A stretch of 64,000 nt of DNA from the NCBI GenBank assembly GCA_964637835.1, contig CAZWYF010000016.1:1-64000 (forward strand), in the 5' to 3' direction. The notes beneath the pieces were generated by a model, which was given only the letters and a program-made list of their open reading frames with translations, searched no databases and had not been told where the DNA came from. Positions 25,593 through 35,907 of this stretch are shown piece by piece (within the stretch, counting starts at the first letter, position 1; the number at the start of each line of letters is the position of its first letter). This DNA is from Glo-17 sp964637835 (GTDB lineage: Bacteria > Krumholzibacteriota > Krumholzibacteriia > LZORAL124-64-63). Made by a program: the position numbers and the translations under genes.

Positions 25593-26342
25593 ATGTCACG
25601 ACACCTGATCGCGGCGCTGGTGCTCCTGATCGCCGCGCCCGGCCTCGCCCAGACCGCCGAGGACCTCTCCGGTACGGTGGACGAGACCATCGACACCGAG
25701 CAGACCACCCAGGAACTGCGGGACGAGTGGGCCACCGAGAAGACCGCCCTGGAGAACCGCTACCGCGTGGCCAGCAGCAACGTGGAGTGGCTCCGCGAGC
25801 GGATCGCGGTGGAGGAGCAGCGGGCGGCGGGCCTCGATGATCGCGTCGGCGAGCTGGAGCGCCGGCTCGCCGAGTCCGGCCGCCTGCAGGCGGTGATCCA
25901 GGACTCCATGGTGGTGGTGCTGCAGCGTCTGGAGAAGGCGGTCGCCGCCGACCTGCCGTTCCTCGCCGAGGAACGCGAGGCCCGCCTGCGTTCGCTACGC
26001 GGCGAACTGGCCAGACCCGAGGTGAACTCGGCCGAGAAGCTCCGCCGCCTGCTCGAGGGGCTGCTGGTCGAGGCGCAGTACGGGGAGACCGTGGAGGTCA
26101 CCCAGCAGCGCATCGCCATCGACGGCCAGGAGAAGTTCGTGGACATGCTGCGGCTCGGGCGCCTGGCCATGTTCTGGCGCACGCCCGACGGCAACCAGAT
26201 CGGCACCTGGGATCCCGTCTCGCAGTCCCATGTCGAGCTCCCCGGTCGCTACTCGCGGACGCTGCAGAAGGCCATGGAGATGGCCACCCGCATGCGGCCG
26301 GTCCAGCTGCTGTCGTTGCCCCTCGGGAGGATCGCACCGTGA
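25593..26342 (+). CDS. DUF3450-family periplasmic coiled-coil protein
   Basis: A 249-residue protein: signal peptide (HLIAALVLLIAAPGLAQ), a long charged coiled coil (about 25-140, ELRDEWATEKTALENRYR and LRERIAVEEQRAAGLDDRV), and a conserved C-terminal part with RRLLEGLLVEAQYGETVEV, FVDMLRLGRLAMFWRTPDG and WDPVSQSHVELP. This layout identifies DUF3450, which in Vibrio- and Shewanella-type TonB2 operons precedes the TtpC-like gene. It probably acts in the periplasm with the TonB complex. It overlaps the next gene by 4 bases (GTGA). Confidence 0.85.
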   Translation: MSRHLIAALVLLIAAPGLAQTAEDLSGTVDETIDTEQTTQELRDEWATEKTALENRYRVASSNVEWLRERIAVEEQRAAGLDDRVGELERRLAESGRLQAVIQDSMVVVLQRLEKAVAADLPFLAEEREARLRSLRGELARPEVNSAEKLRRLLEGLLVEAQYGETVEVTQQRIAIDGQEKFVDMLRLGRLAMFWRTPDGNQIGTWDPVSQSHVELPGRYSRTLQKAMEMATRMRPVQLLSLPLGRIAP

Positions 26343-27754
26343 AGCGACTGACCCTGATCACGCTGGCCGTGCTGCTGTTGCTGGGCAGCGCCATCGCCCA
26401 GGACGTGCGGGAGGCCGCGCGCAAGGCGGCCGAGGCTCGCGCCGAGGCCGCGGCCCGCGCCGCCGCGGCGGAGGCAGCCATCCTGGCCGATCGCGAGCGG
26501 CTGACCGCCGCGGTGGAGCGCCTGGAGACCGAGCAGGCCGAGCTGGAGGCCCGGCTCGGCGCCATCCAGGAGCACATGGCCGCCCAGGAGGAGCGGCGCG
26601 AGAAGCTGGCCGAAAAGTGGGCCCAGAGCGAGCTGGATTTCAAGGAGATCTCCGGCAACGTGCGCCTGGCGGCCAAGGAGGTGGAGACCCTCCTGCACCA
26701 GTCGCCGCTGACGGCCGACCGGCCCGATCGGCTGGACCGCGTCCGCCCCCTGGTGGAGCCCGGCTACTTCCCGGACATCGAGGACATCTCCGGCCTGGCC
26801 GCGGTGATCTTCGACGAGATCCGCCGCTCCGGCCAGGTGGGCCTGCGCGAGGGCGAGTTCATCGGCCGCGACGGCCAGCAGAGCCGTGGCAGCATCCTGA
26901 CCCTGGGCAAGTTCACGGCCGCCTATCAGACCGCCGAGGAGACCGGCTTCCTGAGCTACTCCCCGGAAAGCGCGCGCTGGGTGGCCCTCGCCAACCTGCC
27001 GGGTGGCGGCCTGGGTGGCGACCTGAGGGACTACTTCGCCGGCGAGTCGGCCCAGGTGCCCATCGACATCTCGGCCGGCGGCGCCCTCCGTGAGGTGAGT
27101 CACCAGACCTCGCTCTGGGAGCAGATCCAGGCCGGCGGGCCCATCGTCTGGCCCATCCTCGGTCTGGCCGCCATCGCGCTGGTGATCGTGCTCTACAAGT
27201 TCGTCTACCTGCAGACCGTCCAGGGCAACACCGCCAGGATCATGGACCGCATGAACGAGCTGGTGGGCGATGGCGACTGGGCCGCCGCGGAGGACCTGCT
27301 GGAGGGACGGCGCGGCTCGCCGGTGGGCCACGTGCTGAGCGCGGGCCTGGCGGTGCGCCAGGCCGACCGCGAGACCCAGGAGAGCGTGTTGCAGGAGGCC
27401 ATCCTCAACCAGCTGCCCAGGGTGGAGCGGGGCATGGCCGTCCTGGCCGTGCTCGGCGCCGTGGCGCCCCTGCTGGGGCTGCTGGGCACGGTGACCGGCA
27501 TGATCGACACGTTCCGGGTGATCACGCTCTACGGCACCGGCGATCCCAAGCTCATGTCCGGCGGCATCAGCGAGGCGCTGGTGACCACCGAGCTGGGGCT
27601 GGCGGTGGCCATCCCCATCATGCTGCTGCACACGTTCCTCTCGCGCCGGGTGGACCACATCGTGGGCGACATGGAGGAGCGGTCGGTCCAGCTCTGCAAC
27701 ATCTTCCAGCGTTCGAACGGGAACGCGAAGCTCGTGGCGTCCGGAGGCGCCTGA
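26339..27754 (+). CDS. ttpC: TtpC-like protein: periplasmic coiled coil fused to an ExbB/TolQ proton-channel domain
   Basis: A 471-residue protein with a GTG start overlapping the previous stop. A signal peptide and a periplasmic coiled coil (about 25-120, rich in Ala, Glu, Arg) are followed by a globular periplasmic part. The C-terminal 200 residues form a MotA/TolQ/ExbB domain with three membrane spans: GPIVWPILGLAAIALVIVLY, LAVLGAVAPLLGLLGTVTGM, and TTELGLAVAIPIMLLHTFLS. TtpC is the extra component of TonB2 systems and is needed to pass energy to outer-membrane receptors. The neighbours match that set exactly. Confidence 0.88.
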   Translation: MKRLTLITLAVLLLLGSAIAQDVREAARKAAEARAEAAARAAAAEAAILADRERLTAAVERLETEQAELEARLGAIQEHMAAQEERREKLAEKWAQSELDFKEISGNVRLAAKEVETLLHQSPLTADRPDRLDRVRPLVEPGYFPDIEDISGLAAVIFDEIRRSGQVGLREGEFIGRDGQQSRGSILTLGKFTAAYQTAEETGFLSYSPESARWVALANLPGGGLGGDLRDYFAGESAQVPIDISAGGALREVSHQTSLWEQIQAGGPIVWPILGLAAIALVIVLYKFVYLQTVQGNTARIMDRMNELVGDGDWAAAEDLLEGRRGSPVGHVLSAGLAVRQADRETQESVLQEAILNQLPRVERGMAVLAVLGAVAPLLGLLGTVTGMIDTFRVITLYGTGDPKLMSGGISEALVTTELGLAVAIPIMLLHTFLSRRVDHIVGDMEERSVQLCNIFQRSNGNAKLVASGGA

Positions 27755-28386
27755 TGTCCGACCTGTTCTGGGAAGCGTACGAGTACCTGCAGCAGGGCGG
27801 GTGGATCATGATCCCGCTCGGGGTGGCGTCGCTCGCCATGTGGGCCCTCATCGCGGACCGGTTGCTGAGCTTCCGCGCGTACACCGCTGGCGACGTCCAG
27901 ACCGGCGAGGCCCTGCAGATCCTCGCGGGCGGCGATCCGGCCGCCGTGTCCCGGGGCCGTGGCCTGCGCCGGGAATTGCTCGCGGCGCTGCTCGCCGACC
28001 GTTCGGGCGAGGCCGAGCTGGACCGGAACATCCTCCATCAGCACGCCCTGGCGCTGCGTCCGCGGATCCGCCAGCACCTGCAGATCATCGCCGTGCTGGC
28101 CTCGGTGGCGCCCTTGCTCGGCCTGCTCGGCACGGTGCTGGGCATGATCGAGACCTTCGAGGTGATCGCGCTGTTCGGCACCGGCAACGCCAAGGCCATG
28201 GCCGGCGGCATCTCGGTGGCCCTGGTCACCACCCAGGCCGGTCTGCTGGTGGCGGTCCCGGGACTGCTGGTCTCCGCCGCCCTCGTGCGGCGCGCCCGCC
28301 GGCTGGAGATCGGCTTCGACGAGTTCACTCAGCTCCTCGATCGCGCCCTGAAGAACCGGTCCCTGGCCCTCGCGGCCCGGGCCTGA
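27754..28386 (+). CDS. exbB: ExbB-family proton channel subunit (TonB2-type system)
   Basis: A 210-residue inner-membrane protein with three predicted spans: GGWIMIPLGVASLAMWALIA, IIAVLASVAPLLGLLGTVLG, and ALVTTQAGLLVAVPGLLVSA. The conserved APLLGLLGTVLGMIETFEVI and GISVALVTTQAGLLVA segments identify the MotA/TolQ/ExbB family. It forms the pentameric stator around ExbD. Its ATG overlaps the ttpC stop (TGATG). Confidence 0.92.
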   Translation: MSDLFWEAYEYLQQGGWIMIPLGVASLAMWALIADRLLSFRAYTAGDVQTGEALQILAGGDPAAVSRGRGLRRELLAALLADRSGEAELDRNILHQHALALRPRIRQHLQIIAVLASVAPLLGLLGTVLGMIETFEVIALFGTGNAKAMAGGISVALVTTQAGLLVAVPGLLVSAALVRRARRLEIGFDEFTQLLDRALKNRSLALAARA

Positions 28387-28400
28387 GACGGGAGACGAGC

Positions 28401-28820
28401 ATGATCAACGTGCGCCGGACCATCCGCGGCGGCAGCGACAAGGTGGACGTGAACATGTCGCCCTTGATCGACATGGTCTTCCTGCTGCTGATCTTCTTCG
28501 TGGTGACCACGAGCTTCGTCAAGGAGTCGGGCATCGAGGTGCAGCGCTCGACGGCGGCCACGGCGGAGGTGAAGGAGAAGGCGTCGATCATGATCGGCGT
28601 CAGCGCCGAGGGCGAGGTCTGGATGGAGGGCAAGGAGGTGGACGTGCGCTCGGTGCGCGGCCTGGTGGAGCGGGCGCTGGCCGAGGACCCGGAGGCCGGC
28701 GTGGTGGTGGTCGCCGATCAGGGCAGCCAGACCGGCGACGTGGTCAAGGTCATGGACCAGTGCCGGCTCGCCGGGGCGAGCAGCGTCTCGCTGGCGGCCA
28801 AGCGCGAGGGCGAGTCATGA
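28401..28820 (+). CDS. exbD: ExbD-family proton-motive subunit with intact membrane Asp
   Basis: A 139-residue single-span protein. NMSPLIDMVFLLLIFFVVTT carries the essential proton-carrying Asp at residue 24, followed by a periplasmic domain (IMIGVSAEGEVWMEGKEVDV, VVVVADQGSQTGDVVKVMDQ). It works with ExbB to energise TonB. GGAGA precedes the ATG and the stop overlaps tonB by 4 bases. It serves as the normal comparison for the unusual ExbD pair at 48188-49036. Confidence 0.93.
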   Translation: MINVRRTIRGGSDKVDVNMSPLIDMVFLLLIFFVVTTSFVKESGIEVQRSTAATAEVKEKASIMIGVSAEGEVWMEGKEVDVRSVRGLVERALAEDPEAGVVVVADQGSQTGDVVKVMDQCRLAGASSVSLAAKREGES

Positions 28821-29440
28821 TCGTCCGGCGCGCGATCCGGCTGGCCGCGGTCCTGGCCATGGCCGCCGCGGTGAACCTCGGCCTCTTCGGGCTGACCACG
28901 GTGCTGTCCCAGGAGCGCGATCCGGTCCAGGACATCAGCGAGCCGGTGGGGGTGAGCCTGGTCTCGCTGGCGCCGCCCGATCCGCCCGAGCAGGAGGAGG
29001 CGAAGGAGCCCGAGCCGCCGCCGGAGCAGGATCAACCCGATTTCGCGCCCGACCTGGTGCAGCCCGGGCTGGGCGATCTCGCCGGCCCCTCCATCGGGGT
29101 GGCGCTGAACCTGGGCGGCGTGCGGCGCGATGCCACGCCGTCGGACTTCATCTTCGATTCCCTGGATCTCGACCGCGCGCCCGAGGTGGTCGCGCGGGTC
29201 AACCCCGAGTACCCCTATCACGCGCGCGAGCGCGGCATCGAGGGGTACGTGGCGGTCAAGGTGCTCGTGGGCAAGGACGGCGAGGTGCGTCAGGTCAACA
29301 TCCTGAAGGCCAAACCCCAGGGCATGTTCGAACAGGCCGTGCGCAAGGCCATGACCGGCTGGCGCTTCCAGCCCGGCGAGGTCGGCGGCGAGCCGGTGAC
29401 CGCGTGGATCACCACCACCCTGCATTTCCGGCTGAACTAG
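28817..29440 (+). CDS. tonB: TonB protein of the TonB2-type system
   Basis: A 207-residue protein with an N-terminal membrane anchor (AIRLAAVLAMAAAVNLGLFG), a short Pro/Glu-rich linker (EQEEAKEPEPPPEQDQPDF) and a C-terminal TonB domain: VNPEYPYHARERGIEGYVAV, KVLVGKDGEVRQVNIL, AVRKAMTGWRFQPGEVGGEP. The short linker is typical of TonB2-type proteins. It transmits force from ExbB/ExbD to the TonB-dependent receptor upstream. It overlaps exbD by 4 bases and is followed by the TPR gene after 9 bases. Confidence 0.9.
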   Translation: MIVRRAIRLAAVLAMAAAVNLGLFGLTTVLSQERDPVQDISEPVGVSLVSLAPPDPPEQEEAKEPEPPPEQDQPDFAPDLVQPGLGDLAGPSIGVALNLGGVRRDATPSDFIFDSLDLDRAPEVVARVNPEYPYHARERGIEGYVAVKVLVGKDGEVRQVNILKAKPQGMFEQAVRKAMTGWRFQPGEVGGEPVTAWITTTLHFRLN

Positions 29441-29449
29441 GAGGTCGTG

Positions 29450-30679
29450 ATGCGTTCGATCCTGGTGACCATCCTGGCCCTGATCATCGGCGGCAGCGGC
29501 GCCGTGGCCGCCGAGAAGGGCCTCGAGAGCGCCGGCCGTTCGGGGCCGGGCAATTACTACGTGGACGCGACGGACATGTCGCTGGTGCCGCGCCTGGTGC
29601 GCAAGATCCTGGTGCGCGCCGTGGCGGCCGCCAGGCGGGGCGAGCATCCGGAGACCATCGCCGAGCTCCAGGAGCACCTGCGTGACCATCCCGACCAGGA
29701 CCACTACCTGGTGCGCTATCATCTGGCCCGCAGCCACGACGCCAGCGAGCAGTACGAACTGGCGCGGCAGCAGTACACGCGCGCCGTGGAGATGGAGCCG
29801 CGCCTGGCGGCCGCGTGGTTCGGGCTGGGGCACGTCAGCTACGCGCTGAAGGACTACGCCGCCTCCGGCGAGGCCTTCCTGAAGAGCTTCCGCGCCAGCG
29901 CCGATCCGCAGCCAGAGACCCTCTATTTCGCGGCCGCCGGCTTCATGCTGGCCGAGGACCACGAGGCGGCCGCGCCGCTGCTGCAGGAGCTGTGCAGCGG
30001 GAGCTGGGGCACGCCCCGGCACGACTGGTACGCCCAGCTCGCGTCGTGCGCCATCGCCCTCGAGCGCCGGGATCTGGCCGGCCCCGTGATCGAGGACTAT
30101 CTGGCCAGCGACCCGGGCAGCGACGCGGCCTGGTTCCTGGACTACCAGTTCCACGTCGGCTTCGAGGAGTACCGCGAGGCGGCCGAGGCGCTGACCATCG
30201 TGGGTTTCCTGCGTGAACTGACGCCGCGCGAGGAACGCACCCTGGGCGACCTCTACACCATGGTGGACGTGCCTTACCTGGCGAGCCACAAGTACCGTCA
30301 GGCCATGCGCGGCGACGCCGCCCCGGAGGACTACGAGCGTCTGGTCTCGGCCCTGGTCGCCGCTCACGACCTGGACGCGGCGCTCGCGGCCATCCGCGAG
30401 GGACTCGCGACCGATCCCACGCCGCGCCTGTGGTCGCTGATGGGGGACGTGCACTACCTGCGCAAGGACTACCCGGCGGCGGCGGAGGCGTTCCAGCAGG
30501 TCGCGGAGCTGGATCCACAGAACGGCCGGGCCCGGCTGATGGTGGGCTACTGCCACATCGAGCTGGGCAACCGCGGCCTGGCCATCCAGAACCTGGTGGC
30601 GGCCGCCAAGCATGACGACCAGTCCGAGCTCGCCGAGCGCCTGCTGCTGCGGGCCCGGAAGATGAGCAGCGACACCTAG
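29450..30679 (+). CDS. Secreted TPR-repeat protein of the TonB2 operon
   Basis: A 409-residue protein with a signal peptide (ILVTILALIIGGSGAVAA) and at least six tetratricopeptide-like repeats, for example ARSHDASEQYELARQQYTRA, AAWFGLGHVSYALKDYAASG and RLWSLMGDVHYLRKDYPAAA. TPR proteins end many TonB2 operons. It probably binds periplasmic partners. The ATG at 29450 was preferred to the GTG one codon earlier because AGGAGG then sits 5 bases upstream. Confidence 0.85.
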   Translation: MRSILVTILALIIGGSGAVAAEKGLESAGRSGPGNYYVDATDMSLVPRLVRKILVRAVAAARRGEHPETIAELQEHLRDHPDQDHYLVRYHLARSHDASEQYELARQQYTRAVEMEPRLAAAWFGLGHVSYALKDYAASGEAFLKSFRASADPQPETLYFAAAGFMLAEDHEAAAPLLQELCSGSWGTPRHDWYAQLASCAIALERRDLAGPVIEDYLASDPGSDAAWFLDYQFHVGFEEYREAAEALTIVGFLRELTPREERTLGDLYTMVDVPYLASHKYRQAMRGDAAPEDYERLVSALVAAHDLDAALAAIREGLATDPTPRLWSLMGDVHYLRKDYPAAAEAFQQVAELDPQNGRARLMVGYCHIELGNRGLAIQNLVAAAKHDDQSELAERLLLRARKMSSDT

Positions 30680-30696
30680 ACCGGACGGGGGACCCC

Positions 30697-32277
30697 ATGA
30701 CGACCCGGCCAGCGCCGCGCGCGCTCCTGCTCTCGCTGCTGATCCTGCTCGGTGGCCTGACCGCGTGCACCGACGAGGATCGCATCACGCCACCGTTCGT
30801 CGACCAGGACGGCGACGGTGGTGGCGGCGGGCAGACCGGCAGCATCTCCGGCCGCGTGGTGGACCACACCGGCCAGCCCTTGACCGGCGTTCAGGTGACC
30901 GTGGGCGAGAGTTCGGGGTTCTCCGATGACTCGGGCCAGTTCCTGGTCCCGGGCCTGGACCCGACGGTGACCATCGCCCGCTTCGGCAAGGGCCCCCGCA
31001 TCAATACCAACTACCGAGCGCTGCGCCTGGATCCGGGCAGCGAGCTCACCTTCCCGGAGGTGGCCATGCTGCCGCTCGAGCGCGGCGCGGTGTTCTTCGC
31101 CAGCGAGAGCGCGACGGTGGACCTCGACGGCCTCGGCAGCGGCGCCGTCTTCGCCGACTCCTCCTTCGTGGCCGCCGGGGAGCTCTACCTCGACCGCGTC
31201 GGCGCGTTCATGGCCCTGGCCACGGCCGACCAGACCGACTTCGCCGCGGCCTTCTGCGGCGAGTTCCGTGGCGTGCGGGAGGACGGCGCCGAGGTGGTCC
31301 TCGACGCGCGGGGCGTGATCTGGACGCTCATCGACTCGCAGGCCGGCCCGCTCGCCCTCACCCCGCAGGCCACGGTCACCTACCGCCTCGCCCCCCGTCC
31401 AGCGGACGACCCCGCACCGGACAGCGTCGGATTCTGGACCCTCGACGTGGCGACCGGCACGTGGCGGGAGGCGGGCACGGCCGACCTCCAGGGGGGCGTC
31501 TACGAGGCCACCGTCGCTTCCCTCGGCCCCGTCTGCTGGGCCGATCCCGTGGTGGACACCTGCGAGGTCTCCGGTGCGGTGGAGGACGCCGCGGGCCAGC
31601 CGCTCGTCGGCGCGAACGTGGTCTACCGCGACCTCGCCGGCCGCTTCCGCACCGCGGCGCCGTCGCAGGACGACGGCTCCTTCCGCCTGACGGTACCGCG
31701 ACATGAGCGCGCTGCGGTCACGCCCTACTTCGGTGGCGTCACCGGCCCGGCCGACACCGTGAGCACCGTCGAGGACTGCCCCGCCATGCTCGCGGCACCC
31801 CTGCGCGTGGTGCTGCCCGACTACCGGATCGACCTGACCTGGACCGCCGGATACGGTGATCTGGACGCACATTACCTGATCCTGGTCCCGGGCTCCGGTG
31901 GCGACCTCGCGCTGCAGTGGGCGCTCGATCACGTCGACCGCGGCCGCGTGGAGGCACCGCCGTTCACCGCCCACCTCGGGGACGCCCGCGAGGATGGTGG
32001 GCCGGAGAGCATCCAGGGGCGCCGCTGGTACGACGGCCGCACCGAGTACTGGGTCCACGACTACGAGACCGGCACCACGGACAGCCTGCGCGTCTCGGGC
32101 GCGACCGTGTCGTTGACCATCAACGAGCAGGACTGGAGCTTCGCGGTGGCCGACGCGGCCTTCGACCCCGACACCAGCGATTCCACGGGCTGGTGGCACG
32201 TCTTCGACGTGGAGGTGGCCGGCACCGAGGTCACCGTCCAGCCCGTCCAGCGGTTCGAACCCGGGCCCGACCGCTAG
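30697..32277 (+). CDS. Lipoprotein with carboxypeptidase-regulatory-like and YfaP-like domains
   Basis: A 526-residue protein with a lipobox at residues 21-24 (LTAC). After a Gly-rich linker comes a CarbopepD_reg-like domain (about 48-115, SISGRVVDHTGQPLTGVQVT), an unassigned beta region, a second such domain (about 290-360, SGAVEDAAGQPLVGANVVYR) and a C-terminal part resembling YfaP/DUF2135 proteins (IDLTWTAGYGDLDAHYLI, WDFxVxxYxTG-like segments such as YWVHDYETG). It begins 18 bases after the TPR gene and is probably part of the same operon. Exposed, perhaps polysaccharide- or peptide-binding; the substrate is unknown. Confidence 0.78.
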   Translation: MTTRPAPRALLLSLLILLGGLTACTDEDRITPPFVDQDGDGGGGGQTGSISGRVVDHTGQPLTGVQVTVGESSGFSDDSGQFLVPGLDPTVTIARFGKGPRINTNYRALRLDPGSELTFPEVAMLPLERGAVFFASESATVDLDGLGSGAVFADSSFVAAGELYLDRVGAFMALATADQTDFAAAFCGEFRGVREDGAEVVLDARGVIWTLIDSQAGPLALTPQATVTYRLAPRPADDPAPDSVGFWTLDVATGTWREAGTADLQGGVYEATVASLGPVCWADPVVDTCEVSGAVEDAAGQPLVGANVVYRDLAGRFRTAAPSQDDGSFRLTVPRHERAAVTPYFGGVTGPADTVSTVEDCPAMLAAPLRVVLPDYRIDLTWTAGYGDLDAHYLILVPGSGGDLALQWALDHVDRGRVEAPPFTAHLGDAREDGGPESIQGRRWYDGRTEYWVHDYETGTTDSLRVSGATVSLTINEQDWSFAVADAAFDPDTSDSTGWWHVFDVEVAGTEVTVQPVQRFEPGPDR

Positions 32278-32317
32278 CGCCCGCGCGCCGTCGCCGGCAG
32301 TGCCCGGCCGGGGGGCC

Positions 32318-34357
<2,040 letters not shown>

Positions 34358-34414
34358 GGGGTCCTTTCCTGGGCAACGCTCGCACTCAAGCGGCTGCCGG
34401 CGGCGACGATACTG

Positions 34415-34428
34415 CATCTGTCCAGATG
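34415..34428. promoter_or_regulatory. Short perfect palindrome between glgX and the PilZ gene
   Basis: CATCTG-TC-CAGATG is a 14-base inverted repeat in the 87-base divergent spacer, next to GATACT (34409-34414), a possible -10. It may be an operator; nothing else supports it. Confidence 0.3.
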
Positions 34429-34444
34429 ATCGCACGAAAGGGAC

Positions 34445-35779
34445 ATGATGCTACGCGAGACGCTCACCGCCATCGCCCAGGCCGGCCGCACCGCCCTGCA
34501 GCGGACCGTGGCTCCCGAGGAACCGCAGATCCTGGCCACGCAGGTCCGCGAGTGGTCGTTCGCGTTGCCGGGCCTGGGCCTGGTCACCGTCGCCAACAGC
34601 CCGGTCCACCAGGTCTACCTGGGCTTCTCCCGCCCCCTCGCCGCACACCTCGCCGATGCCGCGGGTCAGGAGCGCGTGCTCGAGGAGTACAAGAAACAGC
34701 TGGTGCAGCGGGTCCCGGCCCGCCGTCCCATCGGCTCCTGGCGACTGCTGCCGCCGGATGGCGCGCCGCGCGTGCTGCGCGGGGTCCGCAGCTTCATCCT
34801 GCGCCAGCAGACCGCGGCCGGCAATCTCTATCTCATGGCCGACCTCGCCTCGCGGGCCGAGTTCGAGTCCCTCCGGGATCCCGGCTGGGACCTGACGCTG
34901 GCCGAGCAGTCCCTGCCCCGGGACATCGGCAAGCGCGAGAGCCTGGCGGGCGGGGCCGCCATCCGCCGCCTGACCTCCTACCTGCTGCGCTGCGAGCACG
35001 ATCTCGAGCTGCTGGCGCCCGGAGGCGACGGGCTGGTCCATGCGACCAACGCCGTGGTCGTCGGTCGCGAGCGCGAGGATGATCGCGAGTTCCTGATCGT
35101 CAGCCTGGACCTCGACCGCGAGCACCGCGAGGTGCTCGAGGCGGGGGCCGAGGTGGAGGGGGCGTTCGGCGCCGCCGGACGGGTCTTCCGCTTCCGCTCG
35201 CATTGCGACGGCCCCCGCTCGCTGGACCTCGAGGGGCTGGCCGAGCTGCCCTGCGTCCGCCTGGAGGTGCCAGGGCGCTACGCGCTGGACCAGCGGCGCC
35301 GCTACTTCCGCGTCCGACCCCAGGGGACGCTCTCCGCCGAGCTGGTCTGCCTGCCGCCGGACGCCGTCGCCCAGCCCAGCGAGGATCCCTACGCCGGCCG
35401 TCCGCGCCGGGACACCGGCCCGCCGGCCGACGCCGCCGCGGCGGAGATCGTGGACCTGAGCTTCTCCGGCGCCGGGATGCTGGTGTCGGCGCCGCCGCCG
35501 CCGGGCCTGGCCCGCGATGGCCTGGTGCGGCTCTGGCTGCACGGCGAGGAGCTCCAGCGGCCGGCCATGGTGACCGGCCTGGTCCGACGCTGCGAGCTCC
35601 AGCCCTGCGGGCGCGGACGCCAGCGCGTGAGCCTGGGCGTGGAGTTCGTCATGCGCGGCCCGGACGATCGCCAGGGGACCCAGCAGATTCGCCAGTACGT
35701 CATGGCGCAGCAGCGTCAACTGCTCGCCAGCCGCAGCGCGGACCAGGAACCCATACCGGCAGCAGGGCACGTGTCTTGA
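34445..35779 (+). CDS. PilZ-domain protein with YcgR-like layout
   Basis: A 444-residue soluble protein. The N-terminal 190 residues are unassigned. The middle part (about 190-270) resembles the YcgR N-terminal barrel (LVHATNAVVVGRE, VEGAFGAAGRVFRFRSHCDG). The PilZ domain (about 275-425) carries the c-di-GMP-binding RxxxR (RRRYFRV) and the DxSxxG motif (VDLSFSGAGM). The Arg and Asp/Ser residues needed for cyclic di-GMP binding are present. It therefore probably senses c-di-GMP and controls motility, envelope or polysaccharide traits. It lies just upstream of the surface-protein operon. A second ATG at 34448 has slightly better spacing from AAAGGGA. Confidence 0.82.
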   Translation: MMLRETLTAIAQAGRTALQRTVAPEEPQILATQVREWSFALPGLGLVTVANSPVHQVYLGFSRPLAAHLADAAGQERVLEEYKKQLVQRVPARRPIGSWRLLPPDGAPRVLRGVRSFILRQQTAAGNLYLMADLASRAEFESLRDPGWDLTLAEQSLPRDIGKRESLAGGAAIRRLTSYLLRCEHDLELLAPGGDGLVHATNAVVVGREREDDREFLIVSLDLDREHREVLEAGAEVEGAFGAAGRVFRFRSHCDGPRSLDLEGLAELPCVRLEVPGRYALDQRRRYFRVRPQGTLSAELVCLPPDAVAQPSEDPYAGRPRRDTGPPADAAAAEIVDLSFSGAGMLVSAPPPPGLARDGLVRLWLHGEELQRPAMVTGLVRRCELQPCGRGRQRVSLGVEFVMRGPDDRQGTQQIRQYVMAQQRQLLASRSADQEPIPAAGHVS

Positions 35780-35907
35780 TCGGAATCCACCACGAGAAGA
35801 CCGGACGCCACTGATCGCCGCCAAGGTGCCCATCCGCGCGACCGCGCCGCGCAACCTGCCCGGCCACCGATCGCGACGGATGCAAAACGCAACCCGACGA
35901 GGGACCG

